Below, piece by piece: positions 23,981-36,300 of a stretch of DNA of 64,000 nt. Below the pieces are notes generated by a model, which was given only the letters and a program-made list of their open reading frames with translations, did not search any database and was not told the DNA's origin. The stretch is from Luidia sarsii (lineage: Eukaryota > Echinodermata > Asteroidea > Paxillosida > Luidiidae): the NCBI GenBank assembly GCA_949987565.1, contig OX465107.1, positions 16,114,622 to 16,178,621 of the forward strand. Direction: 5' to 3'. The stretch's first letter is position 1, and every line of letters begins with the position of its first letter. Position numbers and translations under genes: made by a program.

Positions 23981-25433
23981 TTGGAATGAATAACTGTGCG
24001 CCTCGCCCGACGACGTTGGCAAACCGAGCCGGGGAAAATGCTAATGGGGGTATCTTTGCTGCCTTTCGGTCTGGTCTTGTCGAAAGGGTGGCCTCTCCCT
24101 GGGCCAAAGAATCGATTCCAGTATCACACAACACCAACGGCTGGATGCCCGCCGCTCTACAAGATGACCCTGAGAACGGCGGGGCGAGGCGGGGCGAGAC
24201 GGGCCTTGAATTTCAGATAAATATTTGCCGGAGCGAGCCTCTCGCACAAAGACTCCACCAGACCGAGAGATTCGGCACCATGAACATTTGAATGTAATGA
24301 ACTGGGAGACAACAGGATGCAGAATACTGCAACCTCTCCCGTGTGTATTGGGTGAGCCAGAAGTGCATGATGTGGCCAAGGAATGCGTTGACCTGCTCGA
24401 GGCCATCGTTAATTACACGACCTGCGCGAGTGCATACTGGTGTCTCGTCCCTAATTTGATACGGGCCTGTGAAATGTACGCTGTGGTGCTCATTTACTCT
24501 GCATACGAAATAAAAACAGAGCTTTGGACTCACGGTGTAGCGTCCTTCAGCAGCACCGAAACTTTGTGGGGGCTGTTGTTTGTTTTTGTATGGGGGCTGT
24601 TATTGTTGTTGTTTTTATTTTGTTTCGTTTTTAGGGCGTAGGTGGTTTGAAGTTCAACCAACTTTGTTGGTACACCTAAAGATTCGTGAGTCCTCAAACT
24701 TATCAGATTCCAACACCTTTGAAAACCGTGCGTATCTTGAAGACCGTGCGTATATCTTGAAGACCGTGCGTATTTTGAAGACCTCGGAATTTGAGAGAGC
24801 AATCGGCATTTGAGAGAGAGGGTCCGGGTCTCGAACGTTTTGCTTTTAGGCTTGCGTGCTTGCGTTTAGAAAAGTGATATTTTCGTCTGGTCCTCCAGAG
24901 CATTATAGGGCGGGCACCAACCCATGATGACTTTGGTTCGGGCTCTGGCTGCGTTTGCGATGTCTCGCTGGGTCATCATCTCTGCTCGCTCATCGAAAGC
25001 TGAGTATTGATCTCACTGCAGCCCCAAGCCATTTTTTTGTATATGGATGGCAAGCCTGAACCGGATGCCCAGCAACAGCCGTGGTTTTGAAAAGTAAAAA
25101 CAGTCTCGAGCAAAGTGTTCATGCAAAGCCATCCACAAGCTAGACTAAAGTCCACTCATATATCGACGAGATTCGGACGATAATCTGCATGCATGACATT
25201 AAAATTGGCACTTTCCCCATATACTGCGGTGAAGATCGATTTTGGTTTTTATTTTACGCCGTTTTATATATATACCAGTGCCATTTGTTCGCCAAGCGAT
25301 TGCACTTGCAGCTGTTTCCATTATTCACAGTAAAATACAGTGGTGCGTGATGCCAGAAGCAGGGTCAAAATGACTTAATTAAACTGACTGCATAAATGAA
25401 TAGGCCCTAGCTAATACCAGTGAAATGAGCACT
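23981..25433. other. no firm gene; one coding-like frame
   Basis: A plus-strand frame from the ATG at about 24299 to 24641 shows codon use like a gene (many GTG, GCC, GAG and CTC codons) up to about 24540, then turns into a T/G-rich hydrophobic tail. No clear acceptor or donor delimits it and the protein is not recognised. The 18-bp tandem at 24725-24783 follows. Confidence 0.35.
24725..24783. repeat. 18-bp tandem repeat, three copies
   Basis: The unit ACCGTGCGTATCTTGAAG occurs three times in a row. The middle copy carries two extra bases (TATATC) and the last has TATTTTG in place of TATCTTG. Confidence 0.9.
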
Positions 25434-26455
25434 GGTTATGATGATGATAATGATGATAATGATGGTGTTGGTGTTGGTGTTGGTTGCGGTGTTGATGACG
25501 GTTGTGGTGGCAGTGGTGGGGAAGGATGAGGATGCAGAGGGTAAGGAGGTCGGGGAAGGATGAGGATGCAGACGGTAAAGAGGTCGAGGAAGGAAGGGAG
25601 GGTGCAGAGGACCAGACAAATAAGAAGGATGGGGAGAATGGGGATGACGAGGATGGGAAGGAGCACAAGGAGGAGGAAGGGTGAGAATGAGGAGAATGCC
25701 TAGGCTGAAGAAGATGGGGAGAATAGGATGAGTAGGATGATGGGGATGAGTAGGATGAGGATGATGAGGAAAATGAGAAGGATGAGGAGGGTGGGGAGCA
25801 TGATGAGGATGATGAGGATGAGGAAAATGAGGATTGAGAGGATGAGGTGGAGGAGAAGGATGGGGAGGATGAGGTCATGAGGAAGGTAAGGAGGATGAGG
25901 AAGATGAGGAAGATGAGGAGGATGAGTTGGATGAAAAGGATGCGGAGGATGTGGAGGATGGGGAGGATGGGGAGGATGAGGAGGATAAGGTTGAGGAGGA
26001 TGAGGATAAGGTTGATAAGGATGAGGTCATGGGGGAGTTTAGGAAGGTGAGAAGGACGAGGAAGATAAGGGAAATGAGGTGGATGAGGAGGATTAGAAGG
26101 ATGAGGAGGATGAGGTCATGAGGAAGGTGAGGAAGATGAGGGGGTTGGGGAGGATGGGGAGGATGAGGAGGATGAGGAGGATGGGGAGGATGAGGAGGAT
26201 GCGGAAGATGAGGAGGGGGAGGATGCGGAAGATGAAGAGGATGCTGATGATGGGGAGGGTGAGGAGGATAAGGTTGAGAAGGATGAGGTCATTGGGAAGG
26301 TGAGGAAGGTGAGGAGGACGAGGAAGATAAGGAAGATGAGGAGGTGAGGAGTATGGGGAGGATGAGGAGGATGAGGAGGATGGGGAGGATGAGGAGGATG
26401 AGGAGGATGAGGAGGATGAGGAGGATGAGGAGGATGGGGAGGATGAGGATGATTT
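25434..26455. repeat. purine-rich GAT/GAGGAT tract
   Basis: It begins with ATGATGATAATG and GGTGTT units. From about 25520 to 26455 it is almost entirely G, A and scattered T, dominated by GAGGAT, GATGAG and GGGGAGGAT. The most regular part is about 26345-26450. The Asp/Glu-rich plus-strand frames and the Ser/Pro-rich minus-strand frames are shifted copies of the same hexamers without exon borders, so no acidic protein is called. Confidence 0.93.
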
Positions 26456-29400
26456 GAATTTGAAGAAACTGTAACGGAGGCAGCCTCTGTACCGCTGTAT
26501 TGTGATAGAGCTCCATGCAGACATGCATGTGCAGACATCCTTGTCAACAAAACAGGAATGCATTAGGAACCGGCTACAATGCATAAACGTGAGCATAATA
26601 TTCGTCCGTCAACTTAATGGAGTTGTGACAATACCTCGGTTTCCAAAAATAGACGCGGTATCATTCTAGAAGGCCGACAAATTGGATCACCGTAGACTAA
26701 ATGGAAAGACATGCATCAAAAGCAAGGGAGGACGATTTCAGCCCGCTGTGTATAGTCTCGGCTTGCCCAGCACAAGAATTACAGTCTCAGTTTGTGCTGG
26801 TCTGTGAAACCCTGTTTTTTTTTTTTTTTTAATAGAATCAGGGAACATGATTGAATGTCCAGCCAGGTGCGCACTTCCTGTATAATATTGGCATTGACAA
26901 GTCTGCACATTAGTTTCACCTAAGCACGGCACATTTTGTCTAGCTAGATTTTGCATTGAATTATACTGGGTCGGGTCCTTTTCAAAAGCGCTTGGCAGCA
27001 TGCGTAGCGTATACGGGAATGTATCATTTACTTTCTTCTATTGATCGAGCTTCTTTTTTAATTTCAATGTAGATTTCTACTCAAAACCAAAAAGCAAGGA
27101 ATGAATATATCGAGAGAGCTCAAACGGGAACAATCGTGACTTCACATTACTCCATACAAGCAGCATCGAATTTTTTTGGGGGGTCATTTGGAAATAAATT
27201 AATATATGTTATTTTGAGGGGAATAGCATCCAATGAAACGTACTGTACTTTAATCACCTGACTTCAATCTTTCCTTCACGGAAACATTTACTTGCATATC
27301 ACGGATAGGCCTAGAGAAGGAAACGGTAAATATTGAAATAAATATTAAATGAGGCATACACAAAAGTGCCTATTAAACATACTACGAGTAGAGTTTTGGA
27401 GGCAAATCCCCGAAAAATCTTGAGATTGAATATCTTAATGAACACAGGACAGGACACCAGACACCAAAAGCCATTTGCATCCCAAATATAAAAGAGATCG
27501 TGAGCAACTGTTCCCTTCTGGGGAATTTCCATTATTTCTTCACTGTCCTTTGCTGGATGGGATGTTGTGGACATTCCCGCAAGGTGACCGGGCGACGTCG
27601 TGTCACTTTAAAGCAAAAATAAATCTGATGAACGTGGCATGGCACCTAGCACGTTTCGTGTCGCCTAATATTGCACCTACGCGTATTGAACTACCAGTTG
27701 CCGTCAACGGCCGCGTTACCAACAATAGTGCATGCATAATGCAATGAAAGCCTGCAATATTTAACAAGCCCTTCGCGTGTACAATAACGGTGCAGAAATA
27801 TTACTCCTGTAATGATTCTGTAATTCTTCAATCCGTAACCAGGGCATCGCGAAAAGAAAAATCGTGTCTCGGAGCGATCGGGTGAAAATGGCATTTGTAA
27901 TATTATTGGGCATTTCAATAAGCGGTATAGCGTCCAAGGCATTCACCCAGCCTATCTGTTTACTCGGGGGGTCATGGGTGTAATTAGTGGCACGTGTCAA
28001 GGCCAGTTGTGCCATTACATGGTTCTATACTCAATTATATAGCAGCGTCCATCCCCCATCTCCAGCGCAAATCTACTCAAGGGATTATTCAATTCAAATT
28101 GTAACAACTTCAAGGGATTACATTACGTTAAACCTTATCTATCGCAAGCTAAATAGAAATGGATTAAACATGACAAATATTAATCAAACAAAATGACAAT
28201 ACAATCGTCTATGTAAATTAACAATTGGGTTAATTGGCCATTGCATGGTGTGGTGGTTTTTTTTCCCATAGGCGCTGTTTGAAATAAAATGGAGTGAATG
28301 GGGCCCGCTTAAAAAATCCATGGCGCACGCGTCATGCACACGAACGACAGACGTCTGCAGCAGAATCCAGAATTTCGCCGCCTGAGCTGTCAACGTTCGT
28401 AACACCATCAACCCAGACAGTATATAGCAGTGACAGGCTGACAACGGTCTCACTCTGTTCCACGTCTTCACAGCCTTTTCAAAGTGATCCTTTCAAAGAA
28501 ATGTAATTTCATACGCATTGGCTATTCGGACACGGAATTTCCATAGATACTGACGATCTGAAACATTCGACGTCAGATCAGTCAGCAGAAAGAATGCCAA
28601 GTGCATAATGCACAAATTTATTCCAGTGCACGGGCCAATGGTAATGGCGTGCGTGGAAGGTTAAATACATACCATTTTCGTTTTGTTAGAAAAAACGTGG
28701 CAACTCCTTGCCATATTTCAAGGTCAATAGAGCAGACTGGTTATTGAAAATAATTTCCAACTATTCCTTTCTCTTGAGTTATTCAAATAACGCAAGCTGA
28801 ATTGGGATCGATCGAGACTGTCTTGTGCACGAGACATAACATTTTGCTACCAGTGAAAATTAGTGTCGGGTCATTAACTTATGGACAATGGAACATTCAA
28901 ATGTACTGGTAAATGAACAAAGAAAAAGGTGCCCATTTGGATAGTGTGTACGATTGAGGTGGTAGTTATCACAACGGTCGTAAAAGGGAACCTGCAGCAA
29001 TTGGCGCAGTCGGCCTAAATGGTGCGGCTCTATGGTGTATAGCACCGTTCGGAACACCGTGCATGTCCCAAAACACCTGCTCGTTTTGTGTCCTGTCGGT
29101 ATGCCTTTATCTGTTCAATTAACAATTTATGCAAGTATGGGCTGTTACAAATCCATTCTGGGACGGGCAGCAAAAGCCGGCACAGTTGAATATCTATTCC
29201 AGGACATCGTTTCCCTTATTAACGCCACCAGCTCCATAACAGCATCCGAGAGGGTGCAGTTTATATGGGAAGGCTGGCGTGAGTGTGGGTTGAAAGGTGA
29301 GAACGCAAATATCTCTATTTGGGCTGCGGGAAAGGAGGAAAAAATCAATGCAGGCGTACAGAAATTTGAGTGAGAATTTCTACATAATCTAGTTCAATGG

Positions 29401-31702
29401 ATTTATCGACGTGGGCCTGGTATGTGTGTGTGGGTGTGTGTGTGTGCGAGGAGCAAGACGGCAGGCCAGCGGTCTGCCCGGCCGCACAATATTCGCTCAT
29501 AAGCGCTCCAAGGCGGCCCACGTCAGGCAGCTGACAAAGCGAGTCACACTTGTCATCGTGACTCCGGCCATTAAGGGTGATTTAATTCACGAGACATTCG
29601 ACGGGGAACTTCCCTTCGGAGTGCTGCACCGGACTGCAACGCCGGGCTGTGCTGCGGACGCGAGAGCAGCCAGGGCCTATCCATTATCAATATCCCAATC
29701 ACGCGCTCCCTCGCTAGGTCGCTGCATCGGTGTCTTCGCAAAATGATTTATGGCAGTTCCCAAGGACAAGCAGATATATATGAAAAGGCCGTCCAATGAG
29801 AGAGAAAAAAACCCCCAAATGTAACATAAAAATGACGAATGGACGGTCATAAATAATTAAGATGCAATTTTTGGTAAAGCTTTTAATCTCGTCGCAAAGC
29901 CGCTGCCGAGAACGTCACAGTCTCGTGCTACCGGATGCGTTTCCCGTTATCAAAATGTTTTACTTTCTTTGCATTTCAAAGCCCGCGACAACGTCACAGA
30001 CACACGCGAGCTACGAAGTGGCGCTCGACTAATGCGGTTAGTTTCAACGAACAATAGTTACTGTTATGCTGCGCCAGTGCTCGTGTCTTTCTCTTTCACG
30101 TGTCACAATGCTCGGCTTGCCTCAATAACTCCGCAAATTAGATTTCTGAGCAAGTTCGGTTTTCCCTCGGCCGTGGTATTTTCCACTCTCACTATATACA
30201 GAATAATTGATAGGAAGTGTATTTTAACGGAATGACCCCAATTCTCCGTCTCACTTCGAGAAATCGGTTAAACAGATTTGCATGTCTTCGTGAAGCAAAC
30301 TTGCAAAAACAAATCGTTTGGCCTTCTATTGACCGGTACTGAACAAAATGTCATGAACATGGTTACTCGTTTGCCAACATAGTTGAGAGCCTGAGATTAC
30401 CTCAATTGATGACAAAAAAAGCACAAAGAAGAAATTTTCTATAGATATGAATTCACCGATTTCAAAAGAGTGACTTACTCCGAACGAAAACATCGGCCCG
30501 TAGCACCACTTAACGCATTTGCTAACGAAATAATGTAGGTTACCTCTTCGTTACATGACCCACTTCATGCCCCAAAACAGACTGGCGCCAGAAGAGGAGA
30601 AATTATGTTAGTCGATTGAAGCCTGCACTACATCGGTCTCCAAACAAAGGCCCCCAAAAGGGGGAGAGGTTTCAGCCTGGAATAGCGAGTGGGAGCTTCG
30701 TATGGCTTGACGGGGCGCATCCCTTGATATTTATCCAAGGCTCCTTCCGGGCGTCGTTTTAATGACGCTGCTGCTTTGAACTCTTATTAGGGAATACAAG
30801 GTGCTCATTGGCACACTTCATGCTATCAATTACACGTGTGCGCGGCTCAACAGTTTCATCGGGTTCGCAATTAAACGAATCGGAGGTGACTTTGATGGAT
30901 AACAGGGGCGCATAACCTTAAAAAAAACATATTTCAGCAGAAATAGCGCGTTGAGAAATTTGAGCGATCGGGGCATCAGTGGTAGGCCACAACTCTATAG
31001 TATGATAACAGCAGTTCCCAAATAGGCAGAGGAAATAAATAATGCTAATACAATGCGATATAGGCCTAAAATAAAATAATATCTGAAATTTCGAATTCAA
31101 TTGTCAACTATAAACATTATTTATTTTTCATCAGTCAAAGTTTTCATCCACCACGGGTGTGAAAACAATTTGCAATGGAAACGACCAAAGGTGCACGTGA
31201 GAAAACCACGGCGGGTCAGTCTGTATCCGAAATGAGACATGAAACATTTACCCGATATTAATGTAGGCAGGGGTATATAATTTCGTGGCCCGTATTTCAT
31301 TTATCGGAAAGAGCCTTTGAAAGGGGGGGGTAGCAAATAAATCATGGAAATAATGGAATTGTAATGCTATTCAGACGGGTGTTCCGTGGACTATATAGGC
31401 CAAACAATTGTACATTGCATCCATGATATAGTGCACGGGCAGTAATTACCTTGGCTGTATTCTCGCATACGGAACAATGCTACACTAAGATTCATAATGC
31501 CTGTAATCTGGGAAAGCCTGTATAATTGCCATACTCCCATGAAGCATTGACACTGAGTAATAATTTACATGAAATTGGCCGTCAGTGTCATCGCAAGCAC
31601 GGAGATAGGGTTCTGGGTTCAAATGAAAACACAACATTGTGACAGAAGCATGCATAGAGCCTATGCATGTAAAAAGAAAAATATTAAAAAAAAAAGACAA
31701 AC
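26456..31702. other. intergenic stretch, no firm gene
   Basis: A T16 run lies at 26815-26830 and a GT microsatellite at 29421-29447. At about 29203-29279 an AG after a pyrimidine-rich run and a GTGAGT enclose a short coding-like frame on the plus strand, which is too short to call. The GC-rich patch at 29450-29720 is open on the plus strand without recognised content. TAGGCCTA occurs at 27306-27313 and 31061-31068. Confidence 0.4.
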
Positions 31703-31962
31703 CTATGGTGTAACTGAATCCATCCACGGTAAATGTAGCGCTCTTGCACTTCTTGATGTGGCGAAATTCACGTTTTTTGCCGTCGGTGTTATCTCCCTCG
31801 CTCGTGGAGGGTATGTCGCCCCTCGGCCGGCGGGACAGGGGGAGCGGGCCTGGCTGGTCAGTGGTGGTAGCGGTCTGGGGAACCGCTGGTGGTCGGGAAG
31901 CCGCCCCCGGTGGCGCGGTGGGTAGGCGACCTAAGTCCTGCTTAAGCTCCTGCATCATTGCG
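31703..31962 (-). CDS. candidate internal exon, unrecognised product
   Basis: Read on the minus strand, TTTAACTCAG precedes 86 open codons that end at ATAG followed by GTTTGT, a weak donor. The frame is closed upstream by a TAA in the presumed intron. The peptide starts with a short helix-like segment (AMMQELKQDLGRL), continues through a Pro/Ser/Thr-rich linker and ends with a basic stretch around REFRHIKKCKSATFTVDG. That layout suggests a disordered linker before a folded or coiled-coil part. The exon needs two bases from the previous exon and gives one to the next. GC content is well above the flanks. No family could be assigned. Confidence 0.4.
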
Positions 31963-32689
31963 CTGAGTTAAAGCCTCTGGTTCCTCATCACTTGCAGCAC
32001 ACGTGGCTGCGATCTGCTGCCCATGAGTAACAATCCGACGAGCCGCTGTCTTCAAATGTACGGGCCGATCAAGCATTCCCGCGGGTTGTGGTGAGGCATG
32101 GGCCCAGACGTATACATGCACGGCATATGCACGGAAGGGCAGTCAGTCAGCGGCGCATCGTGTTATGTGTGCACCTAAACTATATTAACACACACGGCAG
32201 CCAGAGCACACACGAGTTGTACCCGCGCTTACCTATATTCCCGTACAACACTAGGTAGCCACTTGCGCACGTAGCGCATGGTATGGACAACCAGTCCTGC
32301 GCTTATTCTCACGAAATTCGACGTCTGTTTCATGCCTCAATAATTTATAGAGTGCAGATCGCTTAGTAGATTGAAAGGGGCTTAATGAATCTAGGGAAGG
32401 GGGCAAAATATTAAATCACTGCTGATTGCCACGGAAAGAGTGAATGTGTAACGAGGACTTATGACAACAAAGACATTATTTGGGGCGAAATCTGATAGCG
32501 TGACACTATCCGATAATTATGATATCTATGCATAATAATACAATGCAGTGCACTTTGTATTGGTGTATAAATGAAACTTTGGCAGCGTTCGTGTTGTGCT
32601 TGCCATCATCGGACTACTACAGCAGAAAATATTTTCCCCTTCAAATAAAAACTCACAATTCATCGAGGTGTACGTTTGAGCTCTGAACA
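31963..32689. other. intergenic stretch, no gene seen
   Basis: Mixed sequence with no coding-like frame and no recognised repeat before the LINE relic begins. Confidence 0.4.
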
Positions 32690-33397
32690 TCCAGTTCAGT
32701 GGCGTTTTTACAGTAGGCCTACTTCATTTCGGAATCATAGACATATCTATGATGTTTGTAAGCATGCATTTTACTACCTATTTAATATCCGGCATATTCC
32801 TAAATACTTAACTCGTGGTTGTACAGAAATACAAAAAAATATTCATGCCTTCGTGACCAGCAGGTTAGATCATCGTAACAGCTTTTTCTTTGGTTTGGCT
32901 GACACTGCAAAGGGTTCATAATGTTTGTGCTACGTTGATCTGTATAATGCCTCCAGATATTCTCAATGCAGGCCATTGTTACATGCTTTATAACATATTC
33001 TTTGAACAACGTATTAAGCCATTAACGGCACAGTACATTCGGGAGCTCATAACATTGAAATCATTCTCTAAAGCAACCTATTGTGTCAGGAGTTCCCAAG
33101 ACCACATATTGTTGGCTTACCCTTCAAGAACATCAAAGGATACACTCGGTGATCGGGCGTTTGTGAACGCTGCTCCTACACTATGGAACAATCTCCCTCC
33201 TTATATCAGACAATCTTCTTCACATAATGTATTCAAGTTCAGGTTAAAGACAATTTTGTTTTTTGCATTTAGGCATTTCTAGCATTTTTATATTTTGTAA
33301 TGTGCAGAAGAGTATAGGCCCCCTATCCATAAAATAGGTTTTGCGCAATATGAATGTCCTTTATTATTATTATCATTATTATTATTATTATTATTAT
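32690..33397 (+). mobile_element. 3' end of a CR1/L2-type LINE, broken
   Basis: Two neighbouring frames encode the C-terminal part of a non-LTR reverse transcriptase. The first, to about 32920, carries HAFVTSRLDHRNSFFFGL, which matches the thumb-region pattern of this clade. The second, from about 32905 to 33282, carries RVHNVCATLI, QYIRELITL and GDRAFVNAAPTLWNNLP. A shift near 32910 separates the frames, and the middle helix region is shortened. The protein ends at 33282. It is followed by a short 3' UTR reading TTTTGCGCAATATGAATG and an ATT-repeat tail at 33361-33397, typical for the clade. No endonuclease or catalytic YADD box is present. This is a 5'-truncated, dead copy. Confidence 0.85.
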
Positions 33398-36300
33398 CAG
33401 AAGACATGTCACGAAACCGACAGCATTAAGAGCATGGTCAGATTGCATAATGGAAAAACAATATCGTCATAACTCGATATATTTTATAATGGAAAAGCGA
33501 GGGAAGTGCGAGATTGAGGAGGCGTCGGCCCACGTGCACATTGTAACATTTAACAGGAAATCGTCATTTGGCCATTTCCAGTTTTAATCGATCGCCCATG
33601 TCAGTCCTTTTCGGGGCACATTTGCGTCAAAGTTTCCGTTGACGACAAACTGACATGCTTTACGTATTACTGACATTAGTCAGCATTTCTGTTTCCGAAA
33701 AGTCAAAAAATGTCATTCGTCAGCATGCTTTGTGTGGGTCCAGGATGGAAATATTTATTCTTCCCTGCCATATGGTTCACGCGGAACGAGGCATGGAGCG
33801 ATAGTGCATTTTTTTTAAATGCCATTATGCGCTGTAAAGGTCACGGGACGCAATCCTTGCGTCCGAGAGGAACTCTGTTTTGATGCCAACAACAATAGGC
33901 TCGGAATACGATATCTCGTAAACCATTCAGTCGGAGATGTCATTTGGAAGCGATAGGAGATCATTCACCAAACAAAGGACGTGAAAAGGTCAGAGAGCCT
34001 TGAGCGGACGTTACCGAAGACGTAACGGTATGGGAACGAACGATTTGGTATCAATTAGTAAAAAATGGAACTGTGCGGCTCCTGAAAAAAAGACAGAACT
34101 ACCTTTGTGTCTCGGGAAGGATACAGAGAAAGCGCACTGCTTGCCACACACAATCTGCATTGCTGTGATATTTTCAGTACATATCTCGCAATAACAGACA
34201 ATCAGATTTGCATTTTGACAACTCCCAATTCCCGATTTGAACAAAATCTATAGCGTTGGGGTAACCAACAACTACCTGTAGGCCTATAGGCGCTTTAACG
34301 CAACCATACAGCGAAGCAATATATGCATTGAAATGCAATTTCCTGTATTTATTCATAAACTTAAATGCTATTTTTTCCATAACACATTACACGGGTTCAT
34401 CTGATAAATCTGTTATCGTTATTCACTATAAGTCTGGGAATTAAGAGCGCACACTTTTTTGACTTAATAAGGCGCTAAAAAGAATGCAATAGAGGATCAA
34501 TCGGGTCACCAAGCCAGGCAAACCACGTTCATTATGGATTTTCCATAAAATTAAATAACTTTTCATGTTGGCCTTGGTAGTCCGGTGGGATTACTTAATT
34601 GCTGATATCCTTGGTTTTAAACATAATGATTATCCCATAGCAGTCACGGGTGATGGTTCAATTAGAGTTGCGAACGTAAACCAATTCCTTAATTGTCCGT
34701 GTGTCTACTGGGCATCCGTACATCACTGGTTCCCATTCATAAAAAGGAATCATAAACTTTACTCTTCCCAAGGTAGACCAATACCTAATAAGGCGGATTC
34801 AAATCATGTCCAAGTGCAATTCCAGTGGTGGAAAGGGAAACACTTATGCAATAGGAAATCATGACTTAAGGTGGGCTCCTTAGGTTTGGGTTTTGCATTT
34901 TTTTGTGACAAAGTTCATGGTTACCGCTACATCGGTTAAAAGTCTTGGGCCTTCAATGCCTTGCGGCAGAAGTCATATATAATTTCGATGGTTTTTTTTT
35001 TTTTAAGAAAAACAACAGCTCATTGGAACTAATGTATCCGGCAATTTACTGCTGTTTGCTAATACAGTTCTCAAAAAGTGCAATTCATTTTGTGTGCAAT
35101 GCAATGGACTCTACGGCTGACCTGTCAAAAAAGTGCACGCGCTTCATCTAATTAGCTTTTTTTTTATTTTGGCAATTGCACAGCCAGTCGACTTAAAGGG
35201 CTGTCTTGTGCCGAGGAGGATTTCGGCAAGCCGCCGCAATGTGCTCGACCTCTAAAAAATGCGCTCCATGTGCTGCACTAGCATTTTGGAATGGCACTGG
35301 TTTTGTAAATCACCTCGTATAGGTTTCGAAGTTTTAGCCTCGCTCGAGTTTCATTTGGTAGATGAATTATTGTGCCGGTTACGTCATGCAACGCACGGTT
35401 GAGTTCAACTTGGTATTGAAAGCGATTACTGCTGACGGGGATGCCTTGGTGGGATCATAGCACTCGGGCCGTCGTTTGGAGACTATTATTAAGTTGCGAT
35501 TCATAATTATAATAAAGGCAACCCCAACGTTGATGGCGCCATTCATCTGAAAGCATTATCTCAACAACTGATACGGATACGATGATCAGCCACGCAATAT
35601 GCTGTGGATAAGTCGCGCGGTGCTTGTTATCAATCTGTAATATTAGTCAATAAGTATGCTGCAAAGATGCGTTTATTCCCAACAAATTTTGTAATTCGAA
35701 TGTGGTGGAATATTTTATATCGTCCTCGGCGTCATTCGATTATAATATGATATAATATGAATTGCAATCATGCATTATCTGCTTCAAAGTATATCCGTAT
35801 TAGTTTGCCCATCCCCGTTGCTGTTTGCTCCCAGTCTGTTCATTTCCATCCTAGAGAGCGTTAAAAGGCTATCACCACATTTAAGACGGTTTAAAATGCA
35901 CCTCGCAATACCTTTTGTCAATAGAACCAGTAGGGGTTGTTTGAACTGAAGGATGCGAGATTCAATAGTCTGTGTTCGGAGATGGCAAGGGATTGCACAG
36001 CAGGAACTGCCGAGCAACACTGGCACGCTGACCTGACAGAGCTATCCTGGTTTTCCTGGTTCTTCAATAGAATCCAACAAATACTATGGAGTCATGAATT
36101 ACGGGGAGCTAAGAAGACAATTATCTAGTCCTAATCTAATTCTTAGATACAAAAGGTGATCGAGTGCTAATGGCACCGATATCCTCAATTGAAATGTCCA
36201 AATGACCATTAATGTTCCAATCCCATGTTTAGGCTTTCTGATGCAGTTCTATAATCCAGGTCTTATAAGTTATTCAGTAACTCGCCGAAGAAAAACTTGA

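Noticed and set aside
23110..24291. 393-codon plus-strand frame and long Arg/Glu-rich minus-strand frames
   Set aside because: Artefact of the second CT tract.
25411..26596. Acidic Asp/Glu-rich and Ser/Pro-rich frames that resemble nucleolar or mucin-like proteins
   Set aside because: They are frame-shifted readings of the GAGGAT repeat with no start, splice or unique sequence support.
31703..31962. Possible relation of the KSATFTVDG segment to the linker of SLK/STK10-type kinases
   Set aside because: Only a few residues agree with what I remember of that motif, and no kinase or coiled-coil sequence is seen nearby.
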